From the NCBI GenBank assembly GCA_050951725.1, contig JBMNJO010000012.1, positions 496,001 to 560,000 of the forward strand: a stretch of 64,000 nucleotides of DNA. The letters run 5' to 3'. This stretch comes from DTU052 sp050951725. Lineage in GTDB: Bacteria; Bacillota; Syntrophomonadia; Syntrophomonadales; DTU052. A program made the position numbers and the translations under genes. Shown piece after piece: positions 16,695 through 26,444 of the stretch; position 1 is the first letter of the stretch; each line of letters starts with the position of its first letter. The notes below the pieces were generated by a model. It was given only the letters and a program-made list of their open reading frames with translations. It made no database searches and was not told where the DNA came from.

Positions 16695-18821
16695 ATGGGG
16701 TGGGGGAGGATGAAAACCACCGGTTTACAGATAAGAAAGCGCATTGCGTCGCTTTTTTTCGTATTTGTCGCTGTGATATGCATCCTGGCGGGACGTTTCT
16801 TCTGGCTTCAAGTTGTAAGGGGCGATGAACTGGCAGAAAGAGCCCTGGACAATCGCATGCGAGATATCACAGTGAAAGCCAAGCGAGGGATTCTTTATGA
16901 TCGTAATGGCCGCGAGCTGGCAATATCTATAAGCACCGATTCGGTTTACGCAGTTCCGGCTGAAATCAGAAGATCGAAAAAGGAAAGGGAAATAGCGCGA
17001 AAACTGGCTGAAATCCTGGAAATGGATGAGGACAAGATATATGAACGGATAACCCGTCAGGTAAGCTTTATCTGGGTGAAGAGGCAGGTCGATTTTGAGA
17101 CTTCCCAAAAACTAAGGGAACTGGACCTTGATGGAATTGGCCTGTCGGAAGAGAGCAGACGTTTTTACCCTAAAGGCAAACTGGCATGCCATATTTTGGG
17201 GATATCAGGGATAGACAATACCGGATTGGACGGTATAGATCTGTATTACGACGACATAATCGGGGGAACCGATGGAAGGATACTGATCGAGCATGATGCC
17301 TGGGGCCGTGAGATTCCAGAAGCCACCCATCGCTACGTCCCTCCTGTTGACGGATCAGATCTGGTCTTGACTATTGATGAGACCATTCAATATATCTTGG
17401 AGAGAGAACTGGATAAAGCTGTTGAGCTCCGGCAGCCCAAGGCAGCCTGCGGCATAGTTATGGATCCCAAAACCGGAGAAATACTGGCTATGGCCTCACG
17501 TCCCAGCTTTGATCCCAACAGTTATAACGATTATCCCGCCAGCAACCGACGCAATTTCGCGGTTAATGATGCCTATGAGCCTGGTTCAACCATGAAGGTT
17601 ACTACTGCCGCTGCGGCTATGGAAGAGGGTGTAGTCAAGTCTGGTGACAGGTTCTTCTGTCCGGGGAGTATAAAGGTGGCAAATCGAAGCATATCCTGCG
17701 CCGGGGGAACCAGCCATGGCAGCATGGATTTTAACGGAGTAGTAGAACATTCCTGCAACGTAGGGTTCATTAACATGGGACTGAAACTTGGACTTGAGAA
17801 TTACTATCGTTACCTCAATGCTTTTGGTTTTGGTCAGAAGACCGGCATAGATATTCCCGGTGAAGCCAAGGGAATAACCGTTCCCAAGTCAAGAGCAACC
17901 CAAGTGGACCTGGCTACGATGTCGTTTGGGCAGGCCAATGCAGTTACCCCTATTCAACTCATTACAGCTGCTTCTGCGATCGCAAACGGAGGAACCCTCA
18001 TGAAGCCCCACCTTCTAAAGCAGGTATTAACCCCTGATGGAGAGGTGAAAAGCAGTGTTACTCCTACCAAGGTTCGTCAGGTTATATCCAAAGAGACGGC
18101 TGATGAGCTATGTTTGGTTTTGGAAGGAGTTGTGCAAAATGGTAGTGGGCGCAATGCTTACGTTGAAGGATACCGGGTGGCGGGTAAAACGGGTACTGCT
18201 CAGAAAATTGCCCCGGGCGGCGGTTACATGAGCAATGAATATGTCGCCTCGTTTCTGGGAATTGCCCCGGCTAACGATCCCCGTTTGGTCTGTTTGGTTG
18301 TGATTGATGCTCCCCAGGGTTACCCATATTACGGGGGCTGGGTGGCTGCTCCGGTTGTCAGGGAAGTTATGGCCGACAGCCTGCGCTACCTTGAGGTTCC
18401 TCGTTCTGAGTTGTCTCAGAAAGAAGAATCCAAGCAGACAAAGACAGTAAAAGTACCTGATGTTATCAATCTGCCAATTGATGAAGCAGTCCAGACACTG
18501 CGCAAGGCTGGTTTGAATGCCCAGGTTCAGGGAGATGGTGACCTGGTTTGGAGTCAAGTCCCTAAGTCGAATACTACAGCAAAACAGAACTCACGAGTGA
18601 TCGTTTACCTATCGCCGGTCGAGGAGCAAGAAGGCTCAGGACAGGTGACAATTCCCGATCTCGAAGGGAAGACAATGAAGGAGGTTGCCCGGGTCCTATC
18701 TCAACTGGGGCTGCATCTGAGTCCTGATGGGCATGGGTTGGCTTTCCAGCAAACACCCAAGGCGGGAACCCGGGTGCCAGTCGGCTCAACAATAAAGGTT
18801 AGCTTCCAGCCGCTGGAGTGA
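16695..18821 (+). CDS. spoVD: class B penicillin-binding protein with two PASTA domains (SpoVD/FtsI type)
   Basis: A 708-residue transpeptidase crosslinking peptidoglycan at the septum or spore cortex. One N-terminal transmembrane anchor (about residues 15-37), a dimerisation domain, and the catalytic domain with STMK (Ser298), SCN (353-355) and KTGT (498-501). Two C-terminal PASTA domains begin near VKVPDVINLP and VTIPDLEGKT. It is the only class B PBP in this dcw cluster, whereas Bacillus has both pbpB and spoVD, so it may serve division and sporulation. ATG 16710 is an alternative start. Confidence 0.92.
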   Translation: MGWGRMKTTGLQIRKRIASLFFVFVAVICILAGRFFWLQVVRGDELAERALDNRMRDITVKAKRGILYDRNGRELAISISTDSVYAVPAEIRRSKKEREIARKLAEILEMDEDKIYERITRQVSFIWVKRQVDFETSQKLRELDLDGIGLSEESRRFYPKGKLACHILGISGIDNTGLDGIDLYYDDIIGGTDGRILIEHDAWGREIPEATHRYVPPVDGSDLVLTIDETIQYILERELDKAVELRQPKAACGIVMDPKTGEILAMASRPSFDPNSYNDYPASNRRNFAVNDAYEPGSTMKVTTAAAAMEEGVVKSGDRFFCPGSIKVANRSISCAGGTSHGSMDFNGVVEHSCNVGFINMGLKLGLENYYRYLNAFGFGQKTGIDIPGEAKGITVPKSRATQVDLATMSFGQANAVTPIQLITAASAIANGGTLMKPHLLKQVLTPDGEVKSSVTPTKVRQVISKETADELCLVLEGVVQNGSGRNAYVEGYRVAGKTGTAQKIAPGGGYMSNEYVASFLGIAPANDPRLVCLVVIDAPQGYPYYGGWVAAPVVREVMADSLRYLEVPRSELSQKEESKQTKTVKVPDVINLPIDEAVQTLRKAGLNAQVQGDGDLVWSQVPKSNTTAKQNSRVIVYLSPVEEQEGSGQVTIPDLEGKTMKEVARVLSQLGLHLSPDGHGLAFQQTPKAGTRVPVGSTIKVSFQPLE

Positions 18822-18843
18822 ATCGGGCAACAGGAGGTTCAAG

Positions 18844-20319
18844 ATGGCAAAGCTTAAGGAGCTTTTGAAGGGTATTGAATATAAAGTTCTACAAGGAGAT
18901 CCATGTCAGGAAGTCACCGGAATTGAATACGATTCAAGGCATGTAAAGAGTGGTAATGCATTTGTGTGCATACCTGGATTCAAAACGGATGGGCACAATT
19001 ATGCGGCGCAGGCCATAGTTAACGGCTCGCGCGCCCTTCTGGTCGAAAGACCGGTGGATGGGGCTGAAGATTGCACCATGGTACAAGTGAGTGACACCCG
19101 TGAGCTTTTACCCCTGCTGGCGTCACGTTTTTATGATGCGCCTTCACGTGCTCTCAGGGTTATTGGGGTAACGGGGACCAATGGCAAAACAACCACTACC
19201 CATCTAATCAAGGCTATCCTGGAAGAGGCAGGATACGCCGTCGGCCTGATCGGTACTCTTAATGCTTCGTTCCAGGAGTATCAGGAGAAACTGGCCAATA
19301 CCACTCCTGAATCGCTTGATTTGGAGAAATTTATGAGCCACGTACGCGATCATGGGGGGAGATATGTTGTGATGGAGGTATCCTCCCATGCACTTGATTT
19401 AGGAAGGGTAAGGGAAATAGATTATGATGTAGCTTTGTTCACTAATCTCACCCAGGACCATCTTGATTACCATAAAGACTTGGAAAGCTATTGTGATGCC
19501 AAGCTCAAGCTATTTGACAAACTTCCGGTCGAGCCGGGGCGGTTTAGCGTTATAAACGCCGATGATCCTCATGCTGATAGGTTTTTACAGGCCAGTAATG
19601 GAGAGAAGATTACTTATGGAATCCACAATCCGGCAACCGTAAAGGCGACTAATGTTCGGATTACTTCCCGAGGATCAGTCTTTGATGTGGTTTACCCGGA
19701 GGGAAAAATATCAATCAGCATCCGGTTGGCAGGGTTCTTCAATGTTTATAATTCACTTGCTGCTATTGCCTTTGCCCTGGAAGAGAGAATAGCGCCCGAG
19801 ACAATAAAAGAGGCGCTGAAAAAGGTTAAGGGTGTGCCGGGCCGTTTTGAATCTATTGACGAGGGCCAGAATTATTCGGTTATCGTGGACTACGCTCACA
19901 CCCCGGATGGTCTGGAAAACATTTTAAAGACCGCCCGTCAGATAACTGGAGGACGCATTATTACCGTCTTTGGTGCCGGCGGGGACCGTGACAGGAAAAA
20001 GAGACCTTTGATGGGAAGGATAGCCGCAGAGTGCAGCGACTTTACTATCGTTACCTCTGACAATCCGCGGAGCGAGGACCCTCTGGCCATTATCGATGAT
20101 ATTGTTGTCGGAGTGAAAGAGGTGGAAACAGCTCATTATGCAGTAGTTCCCGATAGGAGAGAAGCGATTCGTCATGCCATATACCTGGCGCACCCCGATG
20201 ATATGGTGGTAATTGCAGGAAAGGGGCATGAAGACTACCAACTCATTAAGGGAAAGGTGTATCCTTTTGATGATAGGCTGGTTGCTCGTGAATACATAAG
20301 GGTAAGGGAACAACAATGA
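18844..20319 (+). CDS. murE: UDP-MurNAc-L-Ala-D-Glu:meso-diaminopimelate ligase
   Basis: Adds the third stem-peptide residue in cytoplasmic peptidoglycan precursor synthesis. A 491-residue Mur ligase with ATP motif GTNGKTTTTHL at about 107-117. The C-terminal SDNPRSEDP contains DNPR, which marks meso-diaminopimelate rather than lysine specificity, so the wall is of the DAP type. GGAGG precedes ATG 18844. The stop overlaps the murF start by four bases, implying coupled translation. Confidence 0.97.
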   Translation: MAKLKELLKGIEYKVLQGDPCQEVTGIEYDSRHVKSGNAFVCIPGFKTDGHNYAAQAIVNGSRALLVERPVDGAEDCTMVQVSDTRELLPLLASRFYDAPSRALRVIGVTGTNGKTTTTHLIKAILEEAGYAVGLIGTLNASFQEYQEKLANTTPESLDLEKFMSHVRDHGGRYVVMEVSSHALDLGRVREIDYDVALFTNLTQDHLDYHKDLESYCDAKLKLFDKLPVEPGRFSVINADDPHADRFLQASNGEKITYGIHNPATVKATNVRITSRGSVFDVVYPEGKISISIRLAGFFNVYNSLAAIAFALEERIAPETIKEALKKVKGVPGRFESIDEGQNYSVIVDYAHTPDGLENILKTARQITGGRIITVFGAGGDRDRKKRPLMGRIAAECSDFTIVTSDNPRSEDPLAIIDDIVVGVKEVETAHYAVVPDRREAIRHAIYLAHPDDMVVIAGKGHEDYQLIKGKVYPFDDRLVAREYIRVREQQ

Positions 20320-21698
20320 ATAGAACTTTGCTTGAGGTCGCAAAGGCCGTTGGAGGGGCGGTTTCCTCCGGCGACGGCGAGATCATCATTAATGACGTAG
20401 TTACTGATTCCCGAAAGGTAAAGCAGGGAACCCTTTTTTTTGCCTTAAGGGGCGAGAATCATGATGGCCATGATTTTGTACCGCAGGTGTTTTCTTCGGG
20501 AGGGGCGGCAGTGGTTTCCCGTCCTGTTGGGAGCGGACCGAGCATTGAGGTCAAGGACCCTCTGTCGGCTCTGCAAAGGCTGGCTGCTTACCACCGGAAG
20601 CAATATGATGTTCCGGTGATTGCCGTAACCGGGAGTGTCGGAAAGACGACTACCAAGGATCTATTGGCGGCTTGTTTGGGTGGCCGTCTAAACACTTTAA
20701 AAACTCCGGGAAATTACAATAACGAAATTGGCCTTCCGTTAACGCTCCTCGGCTTGAGGGATTATCACCAGGCCTGTGTTATAGAAATGGCAATGCGGGG
20801 CCCGGGCGAAATATCCCTGTTATCCCGGATAGCACGTCCTACTGGTTGTATAATTGTCAATGTCGCCCCGGTGCACTTAGAAACCATGGGCAGCATTGAA
20901 AACATAGTCAAGGCAAAATGTGAGGTACTTCCTTATGTCCGTGATTTTGCTGTAATTAACGGCGATCTGCCTGAGTTAAGGAGGGCTCATTTATCTGGAG
21001 GTTCATTGTATCGTTTTGGCCACCGTCACGATTGTGACTGGCGGGTGGTGTCGGCCAGGTACCAATCACCGGTTACACATTTTGAGTTGGATATTATGGG
21101 ACAGAACTTTGTCTTGAGCCTGCCTTTTCCGGCTGCCCACCTGTCCGGAAGCGTAGCAGCGGCGGCTGGAACCGCCATGCTGCTGGGTATAGATCCCCGG
21201 GAAATCAAAGAACGTTTAGTTGATTTTCAGCCATCTGCAGGTCGCCTGAACCTAAAGCAAGGTATCAGCGATACTACCATAATTGATGATAGTTACAATG
21301 CCAATCCCCAGTCAATGAAGGCTGCGCTGCAGGTGCTTCATGATTGGGCGGGCGACCGACGGAAAATTGCAGTCCTGGGGGACATGTTTGAACTGGGTGA
21401 TTACGAGGAAGAGGGTCACCGTTTGGTAGGAGAAAAAGCCGCAGCCATGGGACTGGATATCCTGCTGGCCACCGGAGAAAGAGCAAAATACGTGATAGAG
21501 GGTGCAAGGTCAGCCGGCTTTGACGGAGTGTCTTTGCATTTCGAGAACAAAGTCGATGTTATCAGATTCCTAAGCCGTGAGGTCTCTACAGGTGATGTGA
21601 TTCTGGTCAAAGCATCACGTGGAATGCACATGGAAGAAATCGTAAACCAATTACTGCCAAAGGATGAGGGCAACTCATTCAGGGAGGTCTCAAATTGA
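20316..21698 (+). CDS. murF: UDP-MurNAc-tripeptide:D-Ala-D-Ala ligase
   Basis: Completes the cytoplasmic UDP-MurNAc-pentapeptide. A 460-residue Mur ligase with nucleotide motif GSVGKTTTKDLLA, the GNYNNEIGLPLTLL block characteristic of MurF, and the DDSYNANPQSM segment of the C-terminal half. The ATGA overlap with murE at the 5' end and TTGA overlap with mraY at the 3' end show tight operon organisation. Confidence 0.97.
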   Translation: MNRTLLEVAKAVGGAVSSGDGEIIINDVVTDSRKVKQGTLFFALRGENHDGHDFVPQVFSSGGAAVVSRPVGSGPSIEVKDPLSALQRLAAYHRKQYDVPVIAVTGSVGKTTTKDLLAACLGGRLNTLKTPGNYNNEIGLPLTLLGLRDYHQACVIEMAMRGPGEISLLSRIARPTGCIIVNVAPVHLETMGSIENIVKAKCEVLPYVRDFAVINGDLPELRRAHLSGGSLYRFGHRHDCDWRVVSARYQSPVTHFELDIMGQNFVLSLPFPAAHLSGSVAAAAGTAMLLGIDPREIKERLVDFQPSAGRLNLKQGISDTTIIDDSYNANPQSMKAALQVLHDWAGDRRKIAVLGDMFELGDYEEEGHRLVGEKAAAMGLDILLATGERAKYVIEGARSAGFDGVSLHFENKVDVIRFLSREVSTGDVILVKASRGMHMEEIVNQLLPKDEGNSFREVSN

Positions 21699-22672
21699 AC
21701 AATTATATTACAACTTCACTTACTGCAATGGGAATAGCCTTTCTGACAGCTGCGGTCCTGGGCCCATTCGTGATCCCACTCCTGGCCAGGATGAAGGCGG
21801 GCCAGGTTATTAGGAGCGATGGACCTTCCCGCCACCTGGGAAAGGCCGGTACTCCTACTATGGGAGGAATCCTGATCATATCCGCTATGATACTGGCCTC
21901 TTTGACCATGGCCGGGCACAGCCGGGAGGTAATACTGTGCCTGGCAGCAACAGTGGCTTTTGGCTTGATCGGCTTCTGGGATGACTACATTAAAGTGGTT
22001 CTGCGGAGATCGTTGGGTTTAAGAGCGCGTGAAAAACTGGTTATGCAGTTATTCTTTGCATTGCTTTTTGGTATTTATGTGGTGTTTGGTCTCTTCAGGG
22101 GTACAGATATAATAGTGCCCTTCTCGGGGGTTGCCATTACTCTGGGATACTGGTACTTTCCGTTTATTATAATTGTCTTCCTGGCAACTACCAATGCAGT
22201 AAACCTCACTGATGGATTGGATGGTTTGGCGGCTGGAACGACATTTTTTGTGGCCCTGGGATTGATAATCATTTGTTTTATGACATCTCATTCTTCTCTG
22301 GCAGTTTTTGCTGCCAGTTTGGCAGGGGCTTGTCTGGGGTTTCTTATATTTAACCGCCATCCAGCCCGGGTTTTTATGGGAGATACTGGATCGATGGCTT
22401 TGGGCGGGGCCGTTGCCAGCATTGCAGCATTAACCAGGTCGGAGTTAGCGTTAATTGTGATCGGCGGTATATATGCGATCGAAGCGTTGAGTGTTATACT
22501 GCAGGTCATTTCATATCAGTTTACCGGAAAGCGTATTTTTCTAATGAGTCCTCTGCACCACCATTTTGAACTCAAAGGTTGGGGTGAAAAACTGGTGGTA
22601 AGAGTATTCTGGTTGGCGGCATTAGTGTTTGTGATCATAGGCCTTTGGGGCTTCAGAGGCATTGGAGCCTGA
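21695..22672 (+). CDS. mraY: phospho-MurNAc-pentapeptide transferase
   Basis: An integral membrane enzyme that transfers phospho-MurNAc-pentapeptide to undecaprenyl phosphate, forming lipid I. It has 325 residues and about ten transmembrane helices. Signatures are GKAGTPTMGG near the N-terminus, FWDDYIKV, TNAVNLTDGLDGLA with catalytic aspartates, and MSPLHHHFELKGW near the C-terminus. The start is TTG 21695, overlapping the murF stop, with GGGAGG nine bases upstream. Confidence 0.97.
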   Translation: MNNYITTSLTAMGIAFLTAAVLGPFVIPLLARMKAGQVIRSDGPSRHLGKAGTPTMGGILIISAMILASLTMAGHSREVILCLAATVAFGLIGFWDDYIKVVLRRSLGLRAREKLVMQLFFALLFGIYVVFGLFRGTDIIVPFSGVAITLGYWYFPFIIIVFLATTNAVNLTDGLDGLAAGTTFFVALGLIIICFMTSHSSLAVFAASLAGACLGFLIFNRHPARVFMGDTGSMALGGAVASIAALTRSELALIVIGGIYAIEALSVILQVISYQFTGKRIFLMSPLHHHFELKGWGEKLVVRVFWLAALVFVIIGLWGFRGIGA

Positions 22673-22691
22673 TTTAACAGGAGTGATTGAA

Positions 22692-24059
22692 ATGGATCTA
22701 AAGAACCAGAAAGTATTAGTGGTAGGCTTGGCGAGAAGTGGGCTGGCCGCCGCCCGCTTATTAAAACGTCACGGTGCCCAGGTGGTAATTTACGACCGTA
22801 AGGGTCCCGAAGAGCTGGAGAGTGCCCTCAGGCTCATACCTCCGGATGTAAAAATGGTTTTAGGGGACCATCAACAATTGATGTCAGAGTCTTTTGCTCT
22901 ATTGGTAACCAGTCCTGGGGTTCCTCTTGAAAACCCATTGCTGGCTAACAGTATTAATAACGGGGTTCCGGTGATAAGCGAAATAGAACTGGCCTTCCAT
23001 TTAAAATCCCCAGACCTTCACTTTCTGGCCATTACCGGAACCAACGGAAAGACCACCACTACCGCACTGGCAGCACACATCTTACAGGAATCCGGTGTTC
23101 CTGCCGCTGCTGCGGGTAACATCGGCCTGCCCTTGGCTCAGGTGGTTGAGAATATGGAGCGGGGCATGGTGGCTGTGGAGTGTTCAAGTTTCCAACTGGA
23201 GACCATTAAGGATTTCCACCCTATTTGCAGTGGGGTGTTAAATGTGACTCCTGATCATCTTGATCGGCATCACACCATGGATAATTATGCCGCTATCAAG
23301 TCCAGGATTTTTGAGAACCAAAAGCCTTACGAGTACACGATTCTTAACCATGAGGACGTTTGGATTTCCGGATTCAAACCAGAGTGCAAAGTGAGGTACT
23401 TCTCTACTGATAGACCCCTTGAAAAGGGCGTATGGATTGAAGACGGGAAAATCGTGGCTTCTCTGGAAGGAGAGCAAGAAACAATCTGCAGTCTATCTGA
23501 TGTGAAACTACGGGGACGTCATAACCTGGAAAACATTCTGTGTGCGATAGGCATTACACGGGCGGTGAACGTTTCCCCGGAGACAATCAGGCGGGCGCTG
23601 ATTACCTTTCAGGGGGTTAAACACCGCTTACAAGAGGTAAGAACTGTGAACGGGGTTCTTTACGTTAATGATTCCAAAGGAACCAATCCCGATTCAACCA
23701 TCAAAGCGCTGGAGGCCTTTACAGAACCGATTATTCTCATAGCCGGGGGGAGGAATAAAGGCAGCGATTTTAATGACCTGGCCAGTCACATCACCCAAAA
23801 GGTTAAAGCATTGGTATTACTGGGCGAAGCCAGGAGTATAATTAGACAAACTGTTGAGGACAAAGGCTTTAAGGACATTGTGGAGGTCGAATCCATTGAG
23901 GAAGCAGTGTCAGCAGCCCACAGCATAGCACGATCCGGGGAGGTGGTTCTTCTCTCACCGGCCTGTGCCAGTTGGGATATGTTTAAAGACTTTGAGGAAA
24001 GAGGAGACCTTTTCTGCAGTGCCGTATGCGCTTTGGGGGAGGATGAGGTATGCGTTTAA
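22692..24059 (+). CDS. murD: UDP-MurNAc-L-Ala:D-Glu ligase
   Basis: Adds D-glutamate to UDP-MurNAc-L-Ala. A 455-residue Mur ligase with an N-terminal Rossmann-like domain (VLVVGLARSGLAAARLL), ATP motif GTNGKTTTTALA, and C-terminal NDSKGTNPDSTIKAL and SPACASWDMFKDFEERG. ATG 22692 with AGGAG upstream is preferred over an earlier in-frame ATG at 22662, which lies within mraY. The 3' end overlaps ftsW by ten bases. Confidence 0.97.
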   Translation: MDLKNQKVLVVGLARSGLAAARLLKRHGAQVVIYDRKGPEELESALRLIPPDVKMVLGDHQQLMSESFALLVTSPGVPLENPLLANSINNGVPVISEIELAFHLKSPDLHFLAITGTNGKTTTTALAAHILQESGVPAAAAGNIGLPLAQVVENMERGMVAVECSSFQLETIKDFHPICSGVLNVTPDHLDRHHTMDNYAAIKSRIFENQKPYEYTILNHEDVWISGFKPECKVRYFSTDRPLEKGVWIEDGKIVASLEGEQETICSLSDVKLRGRHNLENILCAIGITRAVNVSPETIRRALITFQGVKHRLQEVRTVNGVLYVNDSKGTNPDSTIKALEAFTEPIILIAGGRNKGSDFNDLASHITQKVKALVLLGEARSIIRQTVEDKGFKDIVEVESIEEAVSAAHSIARSGEVVLLSPACASWDMFKDFEERGDLFCSAVCALGEDEVCV

Positions 24060-25153
24060 AGCAGGGTCCTCCGGACCTGATGCTTTTCCTGGTAGTGATG
24101 TTATTGGTATGTATCGGCGTGATAATGATTTTCAGCGCCAGTGCGGTAACCTCTGACATCAAGTTCAATGATGCTTTTTACTTTGTCAAACGACAATTGA
24201 TCTGGGCAGTTATGGGCTTGGCAGCGATGCTGGTGGTAATGAGGTTAAACTACCAAAAGTTAAGGGAACTTGGCGTAGCCGGCCTCATCGTAGCGTTACT
24301 TTGCCTGGTGGCAGTCATGCTGCCGGGTATCGGTAAAGACATCAAAGGATCGGTCCGCCAGATTGATTTGGTATTTACAAGTTTTACCCCTTCGGAGTTG
24401 ACCAAACTCTGTATGGTTTTCTTTTTTGCGTCCAGCCTTAGTATAAATTTTACGAAACTCAAATCTTTTGCTAAAGGCTTATTGCCTTATCTTCTGCTCC
24501 TCGGCGTAGTATGCGGTTTGATTATGCTACAACCCGATCTGGGCACCACCCTCATTATAGCCCTTACTGCTTATTTTATGTTGATAATGGCCGGAGCCCG
24601 TGTTAGTCATATGAGTTTGTTGGCTTTATTTGGCGTAGTGCTGGTTTGCCTTGCCATATATTTGGAACCATATCGCATGATCAGGTTCATAGCCTTCCTG
24701 GATCCCTGGAAGTACGCGAGTGATGCGGGGTTTCAGACGATACAATCTTTATACGCCATTGGATCAGGTGGCTTGTTTGGGATGGGACTGGGACAAAGCC
24801 GGCAAAAGTTCTTCTACCTTCCTGAACAGCATACTGATTTTATTTTTGCCATCCTGGGGGAAGAATTGGGATATCTTGGAGTAATAGTTGTTTTGGCACT
24901 ATTTTTTGTATTTGCCTGGCGTGGTTTTCAGATTGCATTGAAAGCACCCGATATATTTGGCAGCCTGTTAGCTGCCGGTTTGACGACGATGATCACGGCG
25001 CAGGCAGCAATTAATCTGGGAGTTGTGTCTGGATCCTTACCGGTAACCGGGATCCCACTTCCTTTTATCAGTTTTGGTGGTTCCTCATTGATATTTACTA
25101 TGGCCGGGGTTGGGCTCTTATTAAGTATTTCCCGTTACACTTATGACCGATGA
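24050..25153 (+). CDS. ftsW: SEDS-family septal glycosyltransferase FtsW/SpoVE
   Basis: A polytopic membrane glycosyltransferase that polymerises lipid II together with a class B PBP. It has 367 residues and about ten transmembrane helices, with the FtsW signature PLPFISFGGSSLI near the C-terminus and FLDPWK mid-protein. ATG 24050 overlaps the end of murD. It is the only SEDS gene in the cluster and pairs naturally with the PASTA-PBP at 16695, so it could be the SpoVE equivalent as well. Confidence 0.93.
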   Translation: MRLKQGPPDLMLFLVVMLLVCIGVIMIFSASAVTSDIKFNDAFYFVKRQLIWAVMGLAAMLVVMRLNYQKLRELGVAGLIVALLCLVAVMLPGIGKDIKGSVRQIDLVFTSFTPSELTKLCMVFFFASSLSINFTKLKSFAKGLLPYLLLLGVVCGLIMLQPDLGTTLIIALTAYFMLIMAGARVSHMSLLALFGVVLVCLAIYLEPYRMIRFIAFLDPWKYASDAGFQTIQSLYAIGSGGLFGMGLGQSRQKFFYLPEQHTDFIFAILGEELGYLGVIVVLALFFVFAWRGFQIALKAPDIFGSLLAAGLTTMITAQAAINLGVVSGSLPVTGIPLPFISFGGSSLIFTMAGVGLLLSISRYTYDR

Positions 25154-25163
25154 CGGAGGTAAT

Positions 25164-26267
25164 ATGAAGATAATTATGGCCGGTGGGGGCACAGGTGGAC
25201 ATATCTACCCGGCACTCGCAATAGCCCGGGGGATTATGAAAAGGTGGCCTCAGGCGAATATAATATTTGTTGGCACTAAGGAAGGAATGGAACAGGATAT
25301 TGTTCCTGAGAGCGGGTATGAACTTAAAACCATATCTGCTCAGGGCCTTAACCGATCCTCTTTAATAAAGGCCGCCGGGTCAGCTCTGAAAGTCCCGGTA
25401 GGCTTCTGGCAAGCTCGCAATATTATTAAGGAGTTTAAACCCGATCTTGTGATTGGGACCGGGGGATATGTTTCATACCCGGTAGTTCTGGCGGCCAGTA
25501 TCATGCAGGTTAAAACGGTTATCCACGAACAGAATGCCTATCCGGGGTTAGCCAACAGGGCATTAGCCAAAAGAGTGGAGCGAGTATTATTAACCTTTCC
25601 CGAAGCGGCTGGCTATTTCCCCCAAGAAATAACCAGGGTTACCGGTTTGCCCGTAAGACCTGAAATTACTGCTGCCAGCCGTCATGACGCCGCTGCCTTT
25701 TTTGGTTTGAAGGAGGACAGGTTCACCATTGTGGTAGTTGGCGGCAGCCGGGGGGCTCTGCGGATAAATCAGGCTATTGCCGGGCTGGTACCACAGCTGT
25801 CTGCCGAAGGTGTGCAGTTGGTATGGATAACCGGGGAACAGCATTTTGAAAAACTATCCAAATCACTGTCCAAGCCGGATATTCCGGATAATGTCCGGAT
25901 GTATCCTTACCTGTATAACATGGAATTGGCTTTGGCTATGGCTGATCTGGTGATATGCCGTGCAGGGGCCGCCACTCTTTCTGAACTGGCGGTCCGGGGG
26001 GTTCCTGCCATTCTGGTTCCTTACCCGTATGCGGCTGAAAACCACCAGGAAAAGAATGCCCGGTACCTGCAGAAAAAAGGCGCGGCATCATTAATAATTG
26101 ATGAATTTCTTGATAAGAACACCCTCAGAGCCAGGATAGAGGAGTTGCGTAATAATCGATTCAGATTATTGCGGATGGCCCAAATCATGAAGGAGGAAGG
26201 CCATCCTCAAGCATTAGAGGACATCCTTGATATAATAGAAGAGGTGTTAGGCGATAAAAAGGAGTAA
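25164..26267 (+). CDS. murG: lipid II-forming GlcNAc transferase
   Basis: Transfers GlcNAc from UDP-GlcNAc to lipid I on the cytoplasmic membrane face. A 367-residue GT28 enzyme with GGGTGGHIYPALAIA at residues 6-20, a central HEQNAYPGLANR block, and C-terminal CRAGAATLSELA plus PYPYAAENHQEKNA for UDP-GlcNAc binding. ATG 25164, preceded by GGAGG, is preferred to an in-frame ATG at 25143 inside ftsW. A 30-bp perfect inverted repeat follows three bases after the stop. Confidence 0.97.
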   Translation: MKIIMAGGGTGGHIYPALAIARGIMKRWPQANIIFVGTKEGMEQDIVPESGYELKTISAQGLNRSSLIKAAGSALKVPVGFWQARNIIKEFKPDLVIGTGGYVSYPVVLAASIMQVKTVIHEQNAYPGLANRALAKRVERVLLTFPEAAGYFPQEITRVTGLPVRPEITAASRHDAAAFFGLKEDRFTIVVVGGSRGALRINQAIAGLVPQLSAEGVQLVWITGEQHFEKLSKSLSKPDIPDNVRMYPYLYNMELALAMADLVICRAGAATLSELAVRGVPAILVPYPYAAENHQEKNARYLQKKGAASLIIDEFLDKNTLRARIEELRNNRFRLLRMAQIMKEEGHPQALEDILDIIEEVLGDKKE

Positions 26268-26269
26268 TC

Positions 26270-26332
26270 CTGCATCACGGGGACAGACCCCATGATGCAA
26301 AATGCATCATGGGGTCTGTCCCCGTGATGCAG
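26270..26332. repeat. perfect 30-bp inverted repeat with AAA loop (REP/MITE-like)
   Basis: The left arm 26270-26299 is the exact reverse complement of the right arm 26303-26332, with three A residues between. Each arm also contains a GGGGACAGACCCC mini-palindrome. No transposase is nearby and there is no U-run, so it is not a typical terminator. It resembles mobile palindromes (REP or MITE type) inserted into the only sizeable gap of the mur gene run. The transcript would fold into a very stable hairpin between murG and murC. Confidence 0.9.
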
Positions 26333-26444
26333 AGAAACCCTTTGGTGCCATGAGCATGCCCTGGATAGTAACCACTTTTATTAGATTTGCATAAGATAAC
26401 GGTGTAGCGTAACCCGCAGGCACCTTCAAAAGGAGATGGAGCAA

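Noticed and set aside
26270..26332. palindrome as rho-independent terminator of murG
   Set aside because: There is no T-tract after the right arm and the downstream mur genes need transcription from upstream.
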